DNA of 64,000 nucleotides from the NCBI RefSeq assembly GCF_001434835.1, contig NZ_AZDV01000009.1:25837-89836 (forward strand), given 5' to 3'. Under the pieces are notes generated by a model. It made no database searches and was not told the origin of the DNA. It was given only the letters and a program-made list of their open reading frames with translations. Origin of the DNA: Levilactobacillus acidifarinae DSM 19394 = JCM 15949 (GTDB taxonomy: Bacteria > Bacillota > Bacilli > Lactobacillales > Lactobacillaceae). Below, one piece after another: positions 42,607-51,019 of the stretch; the stretch's first letter is position 1, and every line of letters starts with the position of its first letter. The position numbers and the translations under genes were made by a program.

Positions 42607-43242
42607 CTAATACTGTGGTCGGTCACCAGCAGTTCCTGGTTGATCGATTCCTAGGCTGGCATAACTGTGTTGCGTCGGATCCGTAATCGTTTTAACAATC
42701 AAGTCTGCGATGCTTGCCCGCGAAATAATGGTCCCCTTAAACGGTTCGCCCTTAGCCGTCAATTCATAGTTAACGGTCGGATCATCGTTCATGTAAGCCG
42801 CCCGAATAATCGTATAATTTAACGGTGACTGTTCAATGAGTTGGGCCGCACGCCGCGTATCGTCCATCACCGGGGTGCCAATCGTGCGTTCCACCCAACG
42901 ACCAAACTCACCCGGAACTTCGTGGTACAGGCCTAACCCGGTCACGTAAATCAAACGCGATACCCGCTGCGCCGTCATGGTCGTCACAATGGCTTGAGCC
43001 AGGGGTTCAAACTGGCCGCCCAGATTGGCGTACACGATTTCTTGATCCGCCATGGCCCGAGCCAAGCGCGGCTGGTCGTTCACGTCCCCCTCGATAATGG
43101 TAACCCGTTGTGGGTCCGGATTGGTCAGCCGTTCGCTGTGGCGTAAATACAACGTTAAGTGGTTATTTGGGTCCCGCAATAGCTGGGGAATCACCAACCG
43201 GGCAATTTGACCGTGAGCCCCTAAAATCAAAATATTCTTCAT
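42607..43242 (-). CDS. NAD(P)H-binding atypical short-chain dehydrogenase (NmrA-like)
   Basis: A 211-residue protein with an N-terminal Rossmann motif ILGAHGQIARLV, GDVNDQPRL and IYVTGLGLYHE, followed by TIIRAAYMNDD. This is the pattern of atypical SDR proteins that bind NAD(P)H. It may be an oxidoreductase or a redox-sensing protein. It diverges from the PadR-MFS pair across a 255-bp gap with a palindrome near the PadR start, so PadR might regulate both. The start follows GGAAAGGAA. Confidence 0.85.
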   Translation of the reverse strand: MKNILILGAHGQIARLVIPQLLRDPNNHLTLYLRHSERLTNPDPQRVTIIEGDVNDQPRLARAMADQEIVYANLGGQFEPLAQAIVTTMTAQRVSRLIYVTGLGLYHEVPGEFGRWVERTIGTPVMDDTRRAAQLIEQSPLNYTIIRAAYMNDDPTVNYELTAKGEPFKGTIISRASIADLIVKTITDPTQHSYASLGIDQPGTAGDRPQY

Positions 43243-43446
43243 CGTACCGTTCCTTTCCGTTCTGGCGTTAACTGAATATCCTCAGTTTACCGCGAGCACT
43301 ACCATACTTCTAATGCTTAAAATGCTACCAGGTATACTTTGTAAGCATTCTAACGGCCGACTTGATTTACACTCTGAGCGTTGCTAAGTTAGGATTGTAA
43401 TCGGATTCAATCGAACCAATTATTAGCCAATCATCCAGTTGCAATA

Positions 43447-43459
43447 TATCTAATAGATA
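43447..43459. promoter_or_regulatory. Palindrome, candidate PadR operator
   Basis: TATCTA-A-TAGATA is a perfect 13-bp palindrome 38 bp before the padR start, in an AT-rich stretch (ATATATC..ATACATATAC). PadR proteins commonly repress themselves and a neighbouring gene from such sites. No experiment supports it here. Confidence 0.5.
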
Positions 43460-43497
43460 CATATACTAAGTAAGCACTTTAGTTAGGAGGTGCTTCC

Positions 43498-44034
43498 ATG
43501 TACGAATTATTTGTTTTAGGCCAACTCATGGATCGTCCCATGACCGGCTATCAGCTCCGTAAAGCCCTTAGTTCCACGGTTGGTCCGGAACTAACCATCA
43601 GCTTCGGGGCCCTCTATCCGCTGCTCGACAAGTTGGCGGCCGCGGGGACGCTCACCCTGGCCTTTAAATCAACGACCACCAAACGTCCGCAGAAGGTGGC
43701 CACCATTACATCCGCCGGTCGCACCCGGTTCCACGCCTTAGTTTTAGCTCCCGTGGCCCACAACAAGCAGACGCAATTGACCTTTCAGATGAAGGTTAAC
43801 TTCCTGCATCTGCTGACCCCCGATCAGCAACGAACCACGTTACGGGACTTTCAAACGTTTGCCACCAGTCAACTCGACCAACTAGCTACCCAGAAAATCA
43901 ACCTGGCCCATAATACTAATATGGTGGCGGCCGATATCCAAGACGCTTTACGGGTCAACCAACTACAAACGGTGCGCGCCCAGGCGCAAGCCGACTGGTT
44001 GACCACCCAACTCAGTCAATTGACAAAGGAGTAA
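43498..44034 (+). CDS. PadR-family transcriptional regulator
   Basis: A 178-residue regulator. The N-terminal winged helix (about residues 1-85) has LFVLGQLMDRPMTGYQLRKAL and GALYPLLDKLAAAGTL, typical of PadR. The C-terminal half is a helical dimerisation region (QTQLTFQMKVNFLHLL onward), as in the PadR-s2/AphA group. Start behind TTAGGAGG. The efflux gene begins 6 bp later, the usual arrangement for a local repressor of a multidrug pump. Confidence 0.92.
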   Translation: MYELFVLGQLMDRPMTGYQLRKALSSTVGPELTISFGALYPLLDKLAAAGTLTLAFKSTTTKRPQKVATITSAGRTRFHALVLAPVAHNKQTQLTFQMKVNFLHLLTPDQQRTTLRDFQTFATSQLDQLATQKINLAHNTNMVAADIQDALRVNQLQTVRAQAQADWLTTQLSQLTKE

Positions 44035-44040
44035 TCTCAT

Positions 44041-45474
44041 ATGCCTAACGTTTCTTTGGCCGACGATCCCCGCATTCAAAAACACCGCTGGTGGATCTTA
44101 GTCGCCGTTTGTCTCTTCATCTTCATGTCCACGCTCGATGCCAGCATCGTGAACATCGCCCTGCCGGTGATGAGCCACGACTTGGCCATTCCCATGAATC
44201 AAGCCGAATGGGTGGTCTCGATTTACCTCATTATTATTTGTGCGTTACTGCTCTTATTCGGTAAGCTCGGTGACACCCACGGTAAGGTCCGCATCTTTAA
44301 GATTGGCGCCGTTCTGTTCACGGTGGGGTCACTGCTCTGTGGGTTTAGCTTCGGTTTACCACTCTTACTAGCCGCCCGGGCGCTTCAAGCCGTGGGATCG
44401 GCCATGACCATGAGTACCAGTAACGGCATTATCACCGAAGTCTTTCCCTTCAAGGAACGTGGCCGCGCCCTAGGAACCATCGGCTCGTTCGTGGCCTTGG
44501 GCAGTATCGCCGGTCCCGGTATCGGGGGCCTGATCTTGGCCCACCTCAGCTGGGGGTACATCTTCTGGATCAACGTCCCCATCGGGATTATTGCCATCTT
44601 AGTCGGTCAACGGCTTTTGCCTCAAGACCTAGTCGCTCGGCCCCAGTCGATCGATTGGCTGGGCGCCGGCCTCTTCGCCGTCGTCATGGTGACCGTCTTT
44701 ACCGGAATCTTCGTGGGCCAAGAAGTTGGTTTCAGTCACCCGCTAATTTTAAGCCTGTTTGCGGTGGGACTACTCGCCCTATTGGCGTTTGGGTACCAGG
44801 AACTTCACACGGCCGACCCCATCTTGGCAATCCCGCTGTTTAAAAATACGCGGTTTGCCGTCAGCGTGCTGTGTGCCTTTCTAATCTTCGTCACCAACTT
44901 CTTCTTTAACGTAATTGCCCCCTTCTACCTGGAAAATGCCCGGGGCTTGCCCGCCAACTACGCCGGGTACGCCCTGATGACCTTTCCCATCGTCCAAGTG
45001 ATCGTGGCACCGATTTCCGGGACCGTCTCGGATAAAATTGGGCCAGAACTACTGACCTTTATCGGTCTGGTCTTAATCGCCATTAGTCAGGTCGGCTACA
45101 TGTTAGCCACCCTGGCCACGCCGATATGGGTCTTCATGGGCTTCATCGGCCTGGTCGGGTTAGGTAACGGGATTTTCATGGCGCCCAACAATTCAATCGT
45201 CATGAGTTCCGTGCCCACCCAATCCTTAGGGGTTGCCGGCGGGATCAACGCCCTGGCCCGCGAATTGGGCATGGTGATTGGTATCTCACTAGCCACCACG
45301 GTTCTGTTTGCGGCCATGAGTCACTCGGCCGGCTATGCGGTCACCTCGTATCTGCCGCAACACCCCCAACTCTTTATCCACGGGATGCACGTGGCCTTTC
45401 TGGTCGCCCTGGTTATTTGTTTAGTAGCGACGGTAATCACCGGTGTGCGCCTCTTCAAGCGACGTACCGCTTAA
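44041..45474 (+). CDS. MFS efflux transporter, DHA2 (EmrB/QacA) family
   Basis: A 477-residue drug:proton antiporter with about fourteen helices. Markers are MSTLDASIVNIALPVM in helix 1, the motif A loop GKLGDTHGKVRIFKIG, GSFVALGSIAGPGIGG (motif C, antiporters) in helix 5 and GNGIFMAPNN near helix 12. It follows PadR by 6 bp, so it is almost certainly under PadR control. The substrate is unknown; DHA2 pumps export dyes, antiseptics and antibiotics. Confidence 0.93.
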   Translation: MPNVSLADDPRIQKHRWWILVAVCLFIFMSTLDASIVNIALPVMSHDLAIPMNQAEWVVSIYLIIICALLLLFGKLGDTHGKVRIFKIGAVLFTVGSLLCGFSFGLPLLLAARALQAVGSAMTMSTSNGIITEVFPFKERGRALGTIGSFVALGSIAGPGIGGLILAHLSWGYIFWINVPIGIIAILVGQRLLPQDLVARPQSIDWLGAGLFAVVMVTVFTGIFVGQEVGFSHPLILSLFAVGLLALLAFGYQELHTADPILAIPLFKNTRFAVSVLCAFLIFVTNFFFNVIAPFYLENARGLPANYAGYALMTFPIVQVIVAPISGTVSDKIGPELLTFIGLVLIAISQVGYMLATLATPIWVFMGFIGLVGLGNGIFMAPNNSIVMSSVPTQSLGVAGGINALARELGMVIGISLATTVLFAAMSHSAGYAVTSYLPQHPQLFIHGMHVAFLVALVICLVATVITGVRLFKRRTA

Positions 45475-45485
45475 ATTAATTTCCA

Positions 45486-45521
45486 AAAAGCCGTCAGCGC
45501 AAATCGCGCTGGCGGCTTTAC
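45486..45521. terminator. Bidirectional terminator after the DHA2 transporter
   Basis: AAAGCCGTCAGCGC..GCGCTGGCGGCTTT, between convergent genes, with short T and A tracts. Confidence 0.82.
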
Positions 45522-45533
45522 TTTAGTCTGCAA

Positions 45534-46373
45534 TTAGAAATCGTACGTTTGGGGATCTGGCCCCACCCGCACGTCTTGGTTCAACGCGTTAATGGTGGTC
45601 ATGTCGGCATCATCAATAGTGAAATCAAAGACCTCGGCGTTAGCCTTGATGCGGTCCGGATTGGTCGACTTGGTGATTACCAACACGTCCCGTTGCACGT
45701 CCCACTTCAAAATCAATTGGGCGATCGACTTGTGGTACTTCGTCGCCAATTTCTGCATGACCGGGTTGCTGAAGAGCTTGCCTTGAGCCAAGGGAGACCA
45801 GGCCTGCAACTTGATGTCGTGGTCGGCCGCCACCTGCCGCATGGTTTCCTGCGTCAACAGCGGGTGTAACTCGATCTGGTCAATCACGGGCACCACCTTG
45901 GCGGTCCGTAACAGGTCCGTCAAATGGTTGGCCATAAAATTGCTGACCCCGATGGCCTTAATCTTGCCGGCTTGGTACAGGTCCTCGAGAGCCCGCCAGG
46001 ATTCCTGGTAACCATTGTCGCCGGGCCAGTGGATCAAGTATAGGTCCAGGTAGTCTAAGCCTAACTTCGCCAAACTGTCGTTATAGGCCGCGATCGTTTC
46101 GTCGTAGGTCAAATGATCGTTCCAAACCTTGGACGTCACGAAGAGGTCCTCGCGCTTCAACCCCGTCTTGGCCAGGCCCTGGCGAATCCCTTCACCCGTT
46201 CCGGCTTCGTTACCGTAAATCTGGGCGGTATCGATTAACCGGTAGCCCTGTTCGATGGCACTAGCGACGGCCGCCGCCGTTTGGTCATCGGGGATTTGAA
46301 AAACGCCCAACCCAAAACCGGGCATCTTGCTGCCATTATTTAACGTGACCCTTGCTTGTAAATTTTCAATCAT
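45534..46373 (-). CDS. Aldo/keto reductase 1
   Basis: A 279-residue NADPH-dependent reductase of the AKR5-like bacterial group (2,5-diketo-gluconate reductase-like). Catalytic residues: Asp in GYRLIDTAQIYGNE, Tyr of the same segment, Lys in VTSKVWND and His in LYLIHWPG. The C-terminal cofactor segment is VITKSTNPDRIKANAE. Start behind AGGAGG. It is a single-gene unit. The second AKR gene at 50121-50960 is a paralogue sharing the same plan. The natural substrate is unknown. Confidence 0.92.
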   Translation of the reverse strand: MIENLQARVTLNNGSKMPGFGLGVFQIPDDQTAAAVASAIEQGYRLIDTAQIYGNEAGTGEGIRQGLAKTGLKREDLFVTSKVWNDHLTYDETIAAYNDSLAKLGLDYLDLYLIHWPGDNGYQESWRALEDLYQAGKIKAIGVSNFMANHLTDLLRTAKVVPVIDQIELHPLLTQETMRQVAADHDIKLQAWSPLAQGKLFSNPVMQKLATKYHKSIAQLILKWDVQRDVLVITKSTNPDRIKANAEVFDFTIDDADMTTINALNQDVRVGPDPQTYDF

Positions 46374-46510
46374 GTGTGTTCCTCCTGACTAATTGGTCAT
46401 TTCTTAACTGTGACCAGTATACGAAGGACCACCGCTCCTGGCTAGAACGGACTTTAAAGTACCCCAGGTACCAAATGGTAAGGTTTGACCCGGACCGGGC
46501 TTCAGGCGCC

Positions 46511-48679
46511 CTATTTTTTAGAAAAAACTTTCCAGCGACGCCCAAGATACAGCGTTCCCGCCAGAACTACGGCCCCCAATAAACGCCACCATTGATCGGC
46601 TCGTTCACCGGTTTGCGGTAAATTCTGGCTGGCCGTTGACTGCGACGTTGGTTGTGCCGGCGTAATCGCCCCCGTTAAACCACCCGGCAAGGTTACCGCA
46701 GCGGGCGTCGTTGGCACCGGTTGGCCGGCAAGAACGGTAACAGTTGCGGTTGGTCTCTCTAAATCGTCCCCATGAAAAGCTTCGGCCGTTCCCGGTAGTT
46801 GCAATGTGCCTTGAGGCCGCCCGTTCCCCAATTCTAATTGGGGACCAGTTGGCGTGCTAGGCTGTTGTGGCTTGAGTTGATCCGGCATATCGTGGTTCGG
46901 TCGGTGGTTCTGGTCTGGTTGAGTCTCGTGGCCCGGGGTGGGTTTTCCTGGTGCTGGCTTGTCTGGTACTAGCTGCTCCGGCGCTGGTTGGCCTGGTTCT
47001 GGCTTACCCGGCGCTGGTTTGCTTGGTGCCGGTTTTCCTGGTTCTGGTTTGCCCGGTTCTGGCTTGCCTGGTTCTGGTTTTCCTGGCTCTGGTTCACCCG
47101 GTGCCGGTTTACCCGGTGCTGGCTTGTCTGGTGCTGGCTGCCCTGGCTCTGGTTTTCCCGGTGCCGGCTGACCACCAGTTGTCCCGTCGTCTGGCGTGTA
47201 CCAATAGGTAACCGTTTGTTCAGCTTCCCCAAACTTCCCCTGAGCACTGCCTTCCACCCGACTAAATTGATGCTGGTCGAATTGCCGTATCTTGGCTTCG
47301 TAGGGACTCCCCACCTCACCGGTCAGCGTTTCGTGGTCTAACGTCTTTCCCGTCGTGCTCTTATGGTGGACTTGAACTTTCCCGGTAACGGCCGCGGGGG
47401 CCTCCTTGGCCGTAATCGTATAGGTCCCACAATACTTCTGACTCAACAGAATATTGACTTCCGCCCCCGGATAATCGTCTTCGTCATAGTGGTAAAGCAA
47501 GCGTTCGACGCCGGCCGGACTTAACGTGACCCGATACGTGCCGGGCTCGGTCGGTGTCTCACCGTCCGCAAACGCTAGATCACCCTCTTCTAACTCAAAC
47601 GCCACTTCCGGTGGCAGATCCAGGGACGCTAACTGATATTTCGCTTGATTCAACGCCGCCGGTCGACCGTCGTAAACCTTTCCGTCGTGTCCCGAAATTT
47701 TGGGAATCAAACTGTCTAAGTAGTAGGTCTGTACCTGATTAGGCGTATTCTTGCCAGTATACAATTGCTGGAGTTCCTTCGCCGAATAGGTTTGCCCGGA
47801 ATCCCACGGCATCTTCAATTCTCCCCAGGACCGGGCAGGATCCACGTGACGCCACCGGTGCGTCCACCCCCGCGAATCGGAGAGAGCCGGCACCCCGTTG
47901 GCCCCATCAAAGCGCATGTTCGGGCCGAACGTAAAGGACCGTGGAAGCCACTCGCTGAGTTCTTCAAACCGGGCAAACTCCTCGCAACGCGTCACTTGGC
48001 GTGCATCCCAATTGTCGAGACGAATATCGGGCACGTCTAAAATCCCCATGAACGTCCGCACCATGTTCGTCACGCGACTCGTATTCCAGTTTTTAACGTC
48101 TAAGCTCATTCCCTGACGTGTCCGGTAGTAATAGAAGGTTTCCGCTAACGAGGTCACCTGGCTGGTATCCCAATTTTCCAGTCCCTTGATTCCCCAGTTG
48201 CTATGGTGGCTAAACGCCTGCGCCAAATCGGTCACCTGGCCGGTCTGCCAGCCCGTCACGTCAATTTCCCCGGCATCCGTATGGGCAAACAACCGCGCCA
48301 GTGAGGTCGCCTGACTGACGTCCAAGTCTCGGAGGTTAAGCTCATTGACGTGCGATAAATTGGCGAACATTTCGGTGGCCTCCCCTACGATTTTCGCCCC
48401 CGGCTCGACCACCACGTTGGTCACGTTATCGACGTACTTTTGCCAGCACCACCCATCGCCCTTCGTGAGGGTACCAGCCCCAATCGTTAAGTTGCCATCC
48501 GCATCGAGCGTGACCGGTGCCGTCCCCTGGTGCATCGTCACGGCCTCTTTGTCCGGTTGTTTTGTGCCCACTTGGGTCGTGGGTGTTGCAGCCTGCGCTG
48601 CATGAGCCCAGCCAGTTCCACCCCATAGTCCCAACCCCAATAAGGCTAACGGACAGAAATATTTTGGTTTAAATTGCAT
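46511..48679 (-). CDS. BspA-type surface protein with MucBP domain, proline repeats and LPQTG anchor
   Basis: A 722-residue wall-anchored protein. The start MQFKPKYF follows AGGGAGTGG; a longer frame lacks support. A signal peptide ends near residue 28 (GWAHAAQA). A BspA/DUF285 region follows with repeats such as WDTSQVTSLAETF and WNTSRVTNMVRTF (about 100-220). A MucBP-like domain (GKVQVHHKSTTGKTLDHETL, to YWYTPDDG) precedes a long tract of six-residue units (PGKPEP, PGKPAP, PGQPAP). The end has LPQTGE, a hydrophobic helix and KVFSKK, a sortase A substrate. An adhesin role to host or mucus surfaces is likely. Confidence 0.9.
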   Translation of the reverse strand: MQFKPKYFCPLALLGLGLWGGTGWAHAAQAATPTTQVGTKQPDKEAVTMHQGTAPVTLDADGNLTIGAGTLTKGDGWCWQKYVDNVTNVVVEPGAKIVGEATEMFANLSHVNELNLRDLDVSQATSLARLFAHTDAGEIDVTGWQTGQVTDLAQAFSHHSNWGIKGLENWDTSQVTSLAETFYYYRTRQGMSLDVKNWNTSRVTNMVRTFMGILDVPDIRLDNWDARQVTRCEEFARFEELSEWLPRSFTFGPNMRFDGANGVPALSDSRGWTHRWRHVDPARSWGELKMPWDSGQTYSAKELQQLYTGKNTPNQVQTYYLDSLIPKISGHDGKVYDGRPAALNQAKYQLASLDLPPEVAFELEEGDLAFADGETPTEPGTYRVTLSPAGVERLLYHYDEDDYPGAEVNILLSQKYCGTYTITAKEAPAAVTGKVQVHHKSTTGKTLDHETLTGEVGSPYEAKIRQFDQHQFSRVEGSAQGKFGEAEQTVTYWYTPDDGTTGGQPAPGKPEPGQPAPDKPAPGKPAPGEPEPGKPEPGKPEPGKPEPGKPAPSKPAPGKPEPGQPAPEQLVPDKPAPGKPTPGHETQPDQNHRPNHDMPDQLKPQQPSTPTGPQLELGNGRPQGTLQLPGTAEAFHGDDLERPTATVTVLAGQPVPTTPAAVTLPGGLTGAITPAQPTSQSTASQNLPQTGERADQWWRLLGAVVLAGTLYLGRRWKVFSKK
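46935..47170 (-). repeat. Proline-rich hexapeptide-coding repeat tract
   Basis: About a dozen 18-bp units encode P-x-P-G-K/Q/E/D hexapeptides inside the surface protein. Unit number is likely to vary among strains through slippage or recombination. The tract should form an extended stalk through the cell wall. Confidence 0.85.
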
Positions 48680-49092
48680 TGGTTGCCACTCCCTACTCTT
48701 GGTTTCGATGGCCAAAGTATAGCAAGGGGGTCTCCGAACCGCACGAAGTATTTTCTGCATAACGTTTGCTTAAATTGTATAAAATAAGCAGACGTGAAGG
48801 GCATCACAGTCCGCTTTCAGGATAAATTGCCAACGATGAAAATGACTAGTCGCCTTCTTTGGAAATCGTTTTCAGTCATTGGTAATCGCCCATATTTTCA
48901 TTTTAAATTGTCCACAACTGTTTTGTATGCACCAATTTAATCAATCAATTCTCATTGGTCACGTCATGGAATCTGCCCAACCGACCCCGTTTTAGCCGTT
49001 AACCATCTTGGCTAAATTGCCCCCCACACCCGCGAACTTTGGGCGTATAATTATAATTGTTAATTAAATTTATAATCCGAAAGGAGCGCCCC
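48680..49092. other. Intergenic region between surface protein and serine hydrolase
   Basis: The gap between divergent genes is 413 bp and AT-rich near both ends. A TATAAT hexamer at 49046-49051 and another at 49071-49076 precede the hydrolase. An imperfect inverted repeat (AATGACT..AGTCATT) spans about 48840-48881. I find no coding or named RNA element. Confidence 0.45.
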
Positions 49093-50064
49093 ATGTTCCC
49101 CAACCACCCCAAACTTCCATCCCATTTCTGGGCAAAATATCATCACCTCATCATCACCAGCAGTCTGGTGATTCTCTTGGCCGTGGGGGGACTCTGGGGC
49201 TTTCAGAATCGCCAGGCGTTGTCCGCTAAAAAGGCCACGCCGACCCCACCGGCGACGACCGCCCAAATCACCCATACTCAACGGCAGATTCAACACCGAC
49301 TGCAACGTTACATCACCCAGCAATCTAACGACGGAACCACCAGTATCAGCTTCTACAACCTCGGGGCTAAGGCCGGCACCCCGGCCGCCCAGCAGGCCAA
49401 CCTCCGCCGGCTGTACGCTCCCGGAAAGCTCTCGGCGGGCGTCAACGCCCACACCCCGGCGGTCGCCGCTAGCACCTACAAATTATTCATTGCGGCCTAC
49501 GTCTTTCAGCAACACCACCAGACGGGCGCACCGTGGACGAACGCCGATACTGCTGGCTTTGAAGACATGATTATTAACAGCGGAAACGACTACGCGGATC
49601 ACACCTTAGACACCAACGGGTTACTAGCCGTGGATAACTTCATCGGCGCGCAGAAATGGTACACGCCGGTCTTTAACGCCGGCCAAACCGCCGAGACCAC
49701 GGCGCACAGCCTCAACCTCGCCCTGCAAGCCCTCGACCGGCAACAGTACCCGTACAACCACGCGGCCGACCGGCAGTGGCTCCTGAAGTTGATGCGTAAG
49801 CAGGTTTACCGCACCGGGATTCCGGCGGGGGCCAAGGCCGCCACGCCGGGCACCACCGTGGCCGATAAGGTTGGCTGGTACGCCGATACCAATAACGACG
49901 CCGGCATCGTGACCTTACCAAACGGTGAACGTTACGTGCTGGTCATCATGACTCACGGCCAGCAGCAAACCGGTTTTAGCGGCTTCCCCCGCATCGCCAA
50001 GATCACTAAGCACATCCAACATCTGGTTTACGGCCCCCAAGTAGCTCGAAGCCTAACCCACTAA
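49093..50064 (+). CDS. Membrane-anchored serine hydrolase (class A beta-lactamase-like)
   Basis: A 323-residue protein with one N-terminal membrane helix (about 17-35, LIITSSLVILLAVGGLWGF) and an outside hydrolase domain. The penicillin-binding type triad is visible: AASTYKLFIAAY (Ser-x2-Lys), INSGNDYAD (Ser-Gly-Asn) and VADKVGWY (Lys-x-Gly variant). The ATG at 49093 behind AAAGGAGC is preferred over a frame 12 codons longer. It could be a beta-lactamase-like peptidase or a cell-wall hydrolase; antibiotic hydrolysis cannot be assumed. Confidence 0.85.
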   Translation: MFPNHPKLPSHFWAKYHHLIITSSLVILLAVGGLWGFQNRQALSAKKATPTPPATTAQITHTQRQIQHRLQRYITQQSNDGTTSISFYNLGAKAGTPAAQQANLRRLYAPGKLSAGVNAHTPAVAASTYKLFIAAYVFQQHHQTGAPWTNADTAGFEDMIINSGNDYADHTLDTNGLLAVDNFIGAQKWYTPVFNAGQTAETTAHSLNLALQALDRQQYPYNHAADRQWLLKLMRKQVYRTGIPAGAKAATPGTTVADKVGWYADTNNDAGIVTLPNGERYVLVIMTHGQQQTGFSGFPRIAKITKHIQHLVYGPQVARSLTH

Positions 50065-50067
50065 ATT

Positions 50068-50113
50068 AAAAACAGCCACCACTTCTCGTCAAAAGAAGTG
50101 GTGGCTGTTTTTA
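50068..50113. terminator. Bidirectional terminator
   Basis: AAAAACAGCCACCACTTC pairs with GAAGTGGTGGCTGTTTTT between the serine hydrolase and aldo/keto reductase genes. Confidence 0.9.
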
Positions 50114-50120
50114 AGATCGT

Positions 50121-50960
50121 TTAATCAAATTCTTCGTAAACGTTGGGATCCTGACCTTCGATGCGGCCGTCCGGCTTGCTCAAGCCGTTAATTGCTTCGA
50201 TTTCGTCCTTAGTCAGACTGAAATCAAAGAGATCGAGGTTGGCCCGTTGGTGTTGGAGGTGCCGCGCCTTGGGAATCGGCACGATCCCCCGCTGGGTATG
50301 CCAGCGCAAGACGATTTGACCGACGTCCTTTTGGTACTTGCCCGCCAGATCTTGAATCACCGGCTCCTGTAATGCGGCACTGCCCCGGCCCAAGGGACTC
50401 CAGGCTTCGGTCACGATGCCGCGTTTCAAGTCCGCCTGGCGCATGGCCTCCTGGGCCCAGTACGGGTGAACTTCAATCTGGTTGACCGCCGGCGTCACGC
50501 CGGTCTCGTTCATTAACCGGTCCAAGTGTTTCGGTTCGAAATTCGACACCCCGATGGACCGGAGCAACCCGCGCGTCCGGGCGTCGATCATGGCCTGCCA
50601 AGCTTCAACGTAGTGGTCGCGCTTGGGTAGCGGCCAGTGAATTAAGAACAAATCAAAGTAGTCCAAGCCCATGCGGTACAGGGATTCCTGAATTGCCATG
50701 GTCGCATCGGCGTATTGGTGATACTTACCAGGAAGTTTCGAGGTCACGAAGAACGCCGAGCGGGGTAAGCCGGACCGCCGGATGGCCTCCCCCACGGCCC
50801 CTTCATTGTCGTAATTCGTCGCCGTGTCCAAACTCCGGTACCCGTCGCGAATCGCCGCGAGAATCTGATTGACCCCCTGACCACCACGGATTTGATAGGT
50901 TCCCAGGCCCATTACGGGCATCTGGTAACCGTCATTTAACGTTAGTTCTGGGACTTGCAT
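50121..50960 (-). CDS. Aldo/keto reductase 2
   Basis: A 279-residue AKR paralogous to the gene at 45534-46373. It has GYRSLDTATNYDNEG with the catalytic Asp and Tyr, VTSKLPGKYH with the Lys, and LFLIHWPLP with the His. VPIPKARHLQHQRANLD binds the NADPH phosphate. The ATG at 50960 is better placed behind AAAGGGTG than a GTG three codons earlier. It lies downstream of two MFS genes on the same strand with a 59-bp gap, so co-expression is possible. Confidence 0.92.
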   Translation of the reverse strand: MQVPELTLNDGYQMPVMGLGTYQIRGGQGVNQILAAIRDGYRSLDTATNYDNEGAVGEAIRRSGLPRSAFFVTSKLPGKYHQYADATMAIQESLYRMGLDYFDLFLIHWPLPKRDHYVEAWQAMIDARTRGLLRSIGVSNFEPKHLDRLMNETGVTPAVNQIEVHPYWAQEAMRQADLKRGIVTEAWSPLGRGSAALQEPVIQDLAGKYQKDVGQIVLRWHTQRGIVPIPKARHLQHQRANLDLFDFSLTKDEIEAINGLSKPDGRIEGQDPNVYEEFD

Positions 50961-51019
50961 CACAATCACCCTTTCGTCACAGATGACTTCAGCTTACCGC
51001 ACCCCCGGTTAAATGTGAA

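Noticed and set aside
46440..46480. ACTTTAAAGT palindrome near the aldo/keto reductase promoter as a MerR operator
   Set aside because: No MerR gene is adjacent and it does not sit between -35 and -10 elements with the expected 19-bp spacing.
46938..47341. Several open frames on both strands over the surface protein repeats, rich in Gly, Leu or Trp
   Set aside because: They are shadows created by the 18-bp proline repeat, which stays open in all frames.
48840..48895. Imperfect inverted repeat in the gap before the serine hydrolase
   Set aside because: The pairing is interrupted, there is no T run and no second copy, so neither terminator nor RNA can be supported.
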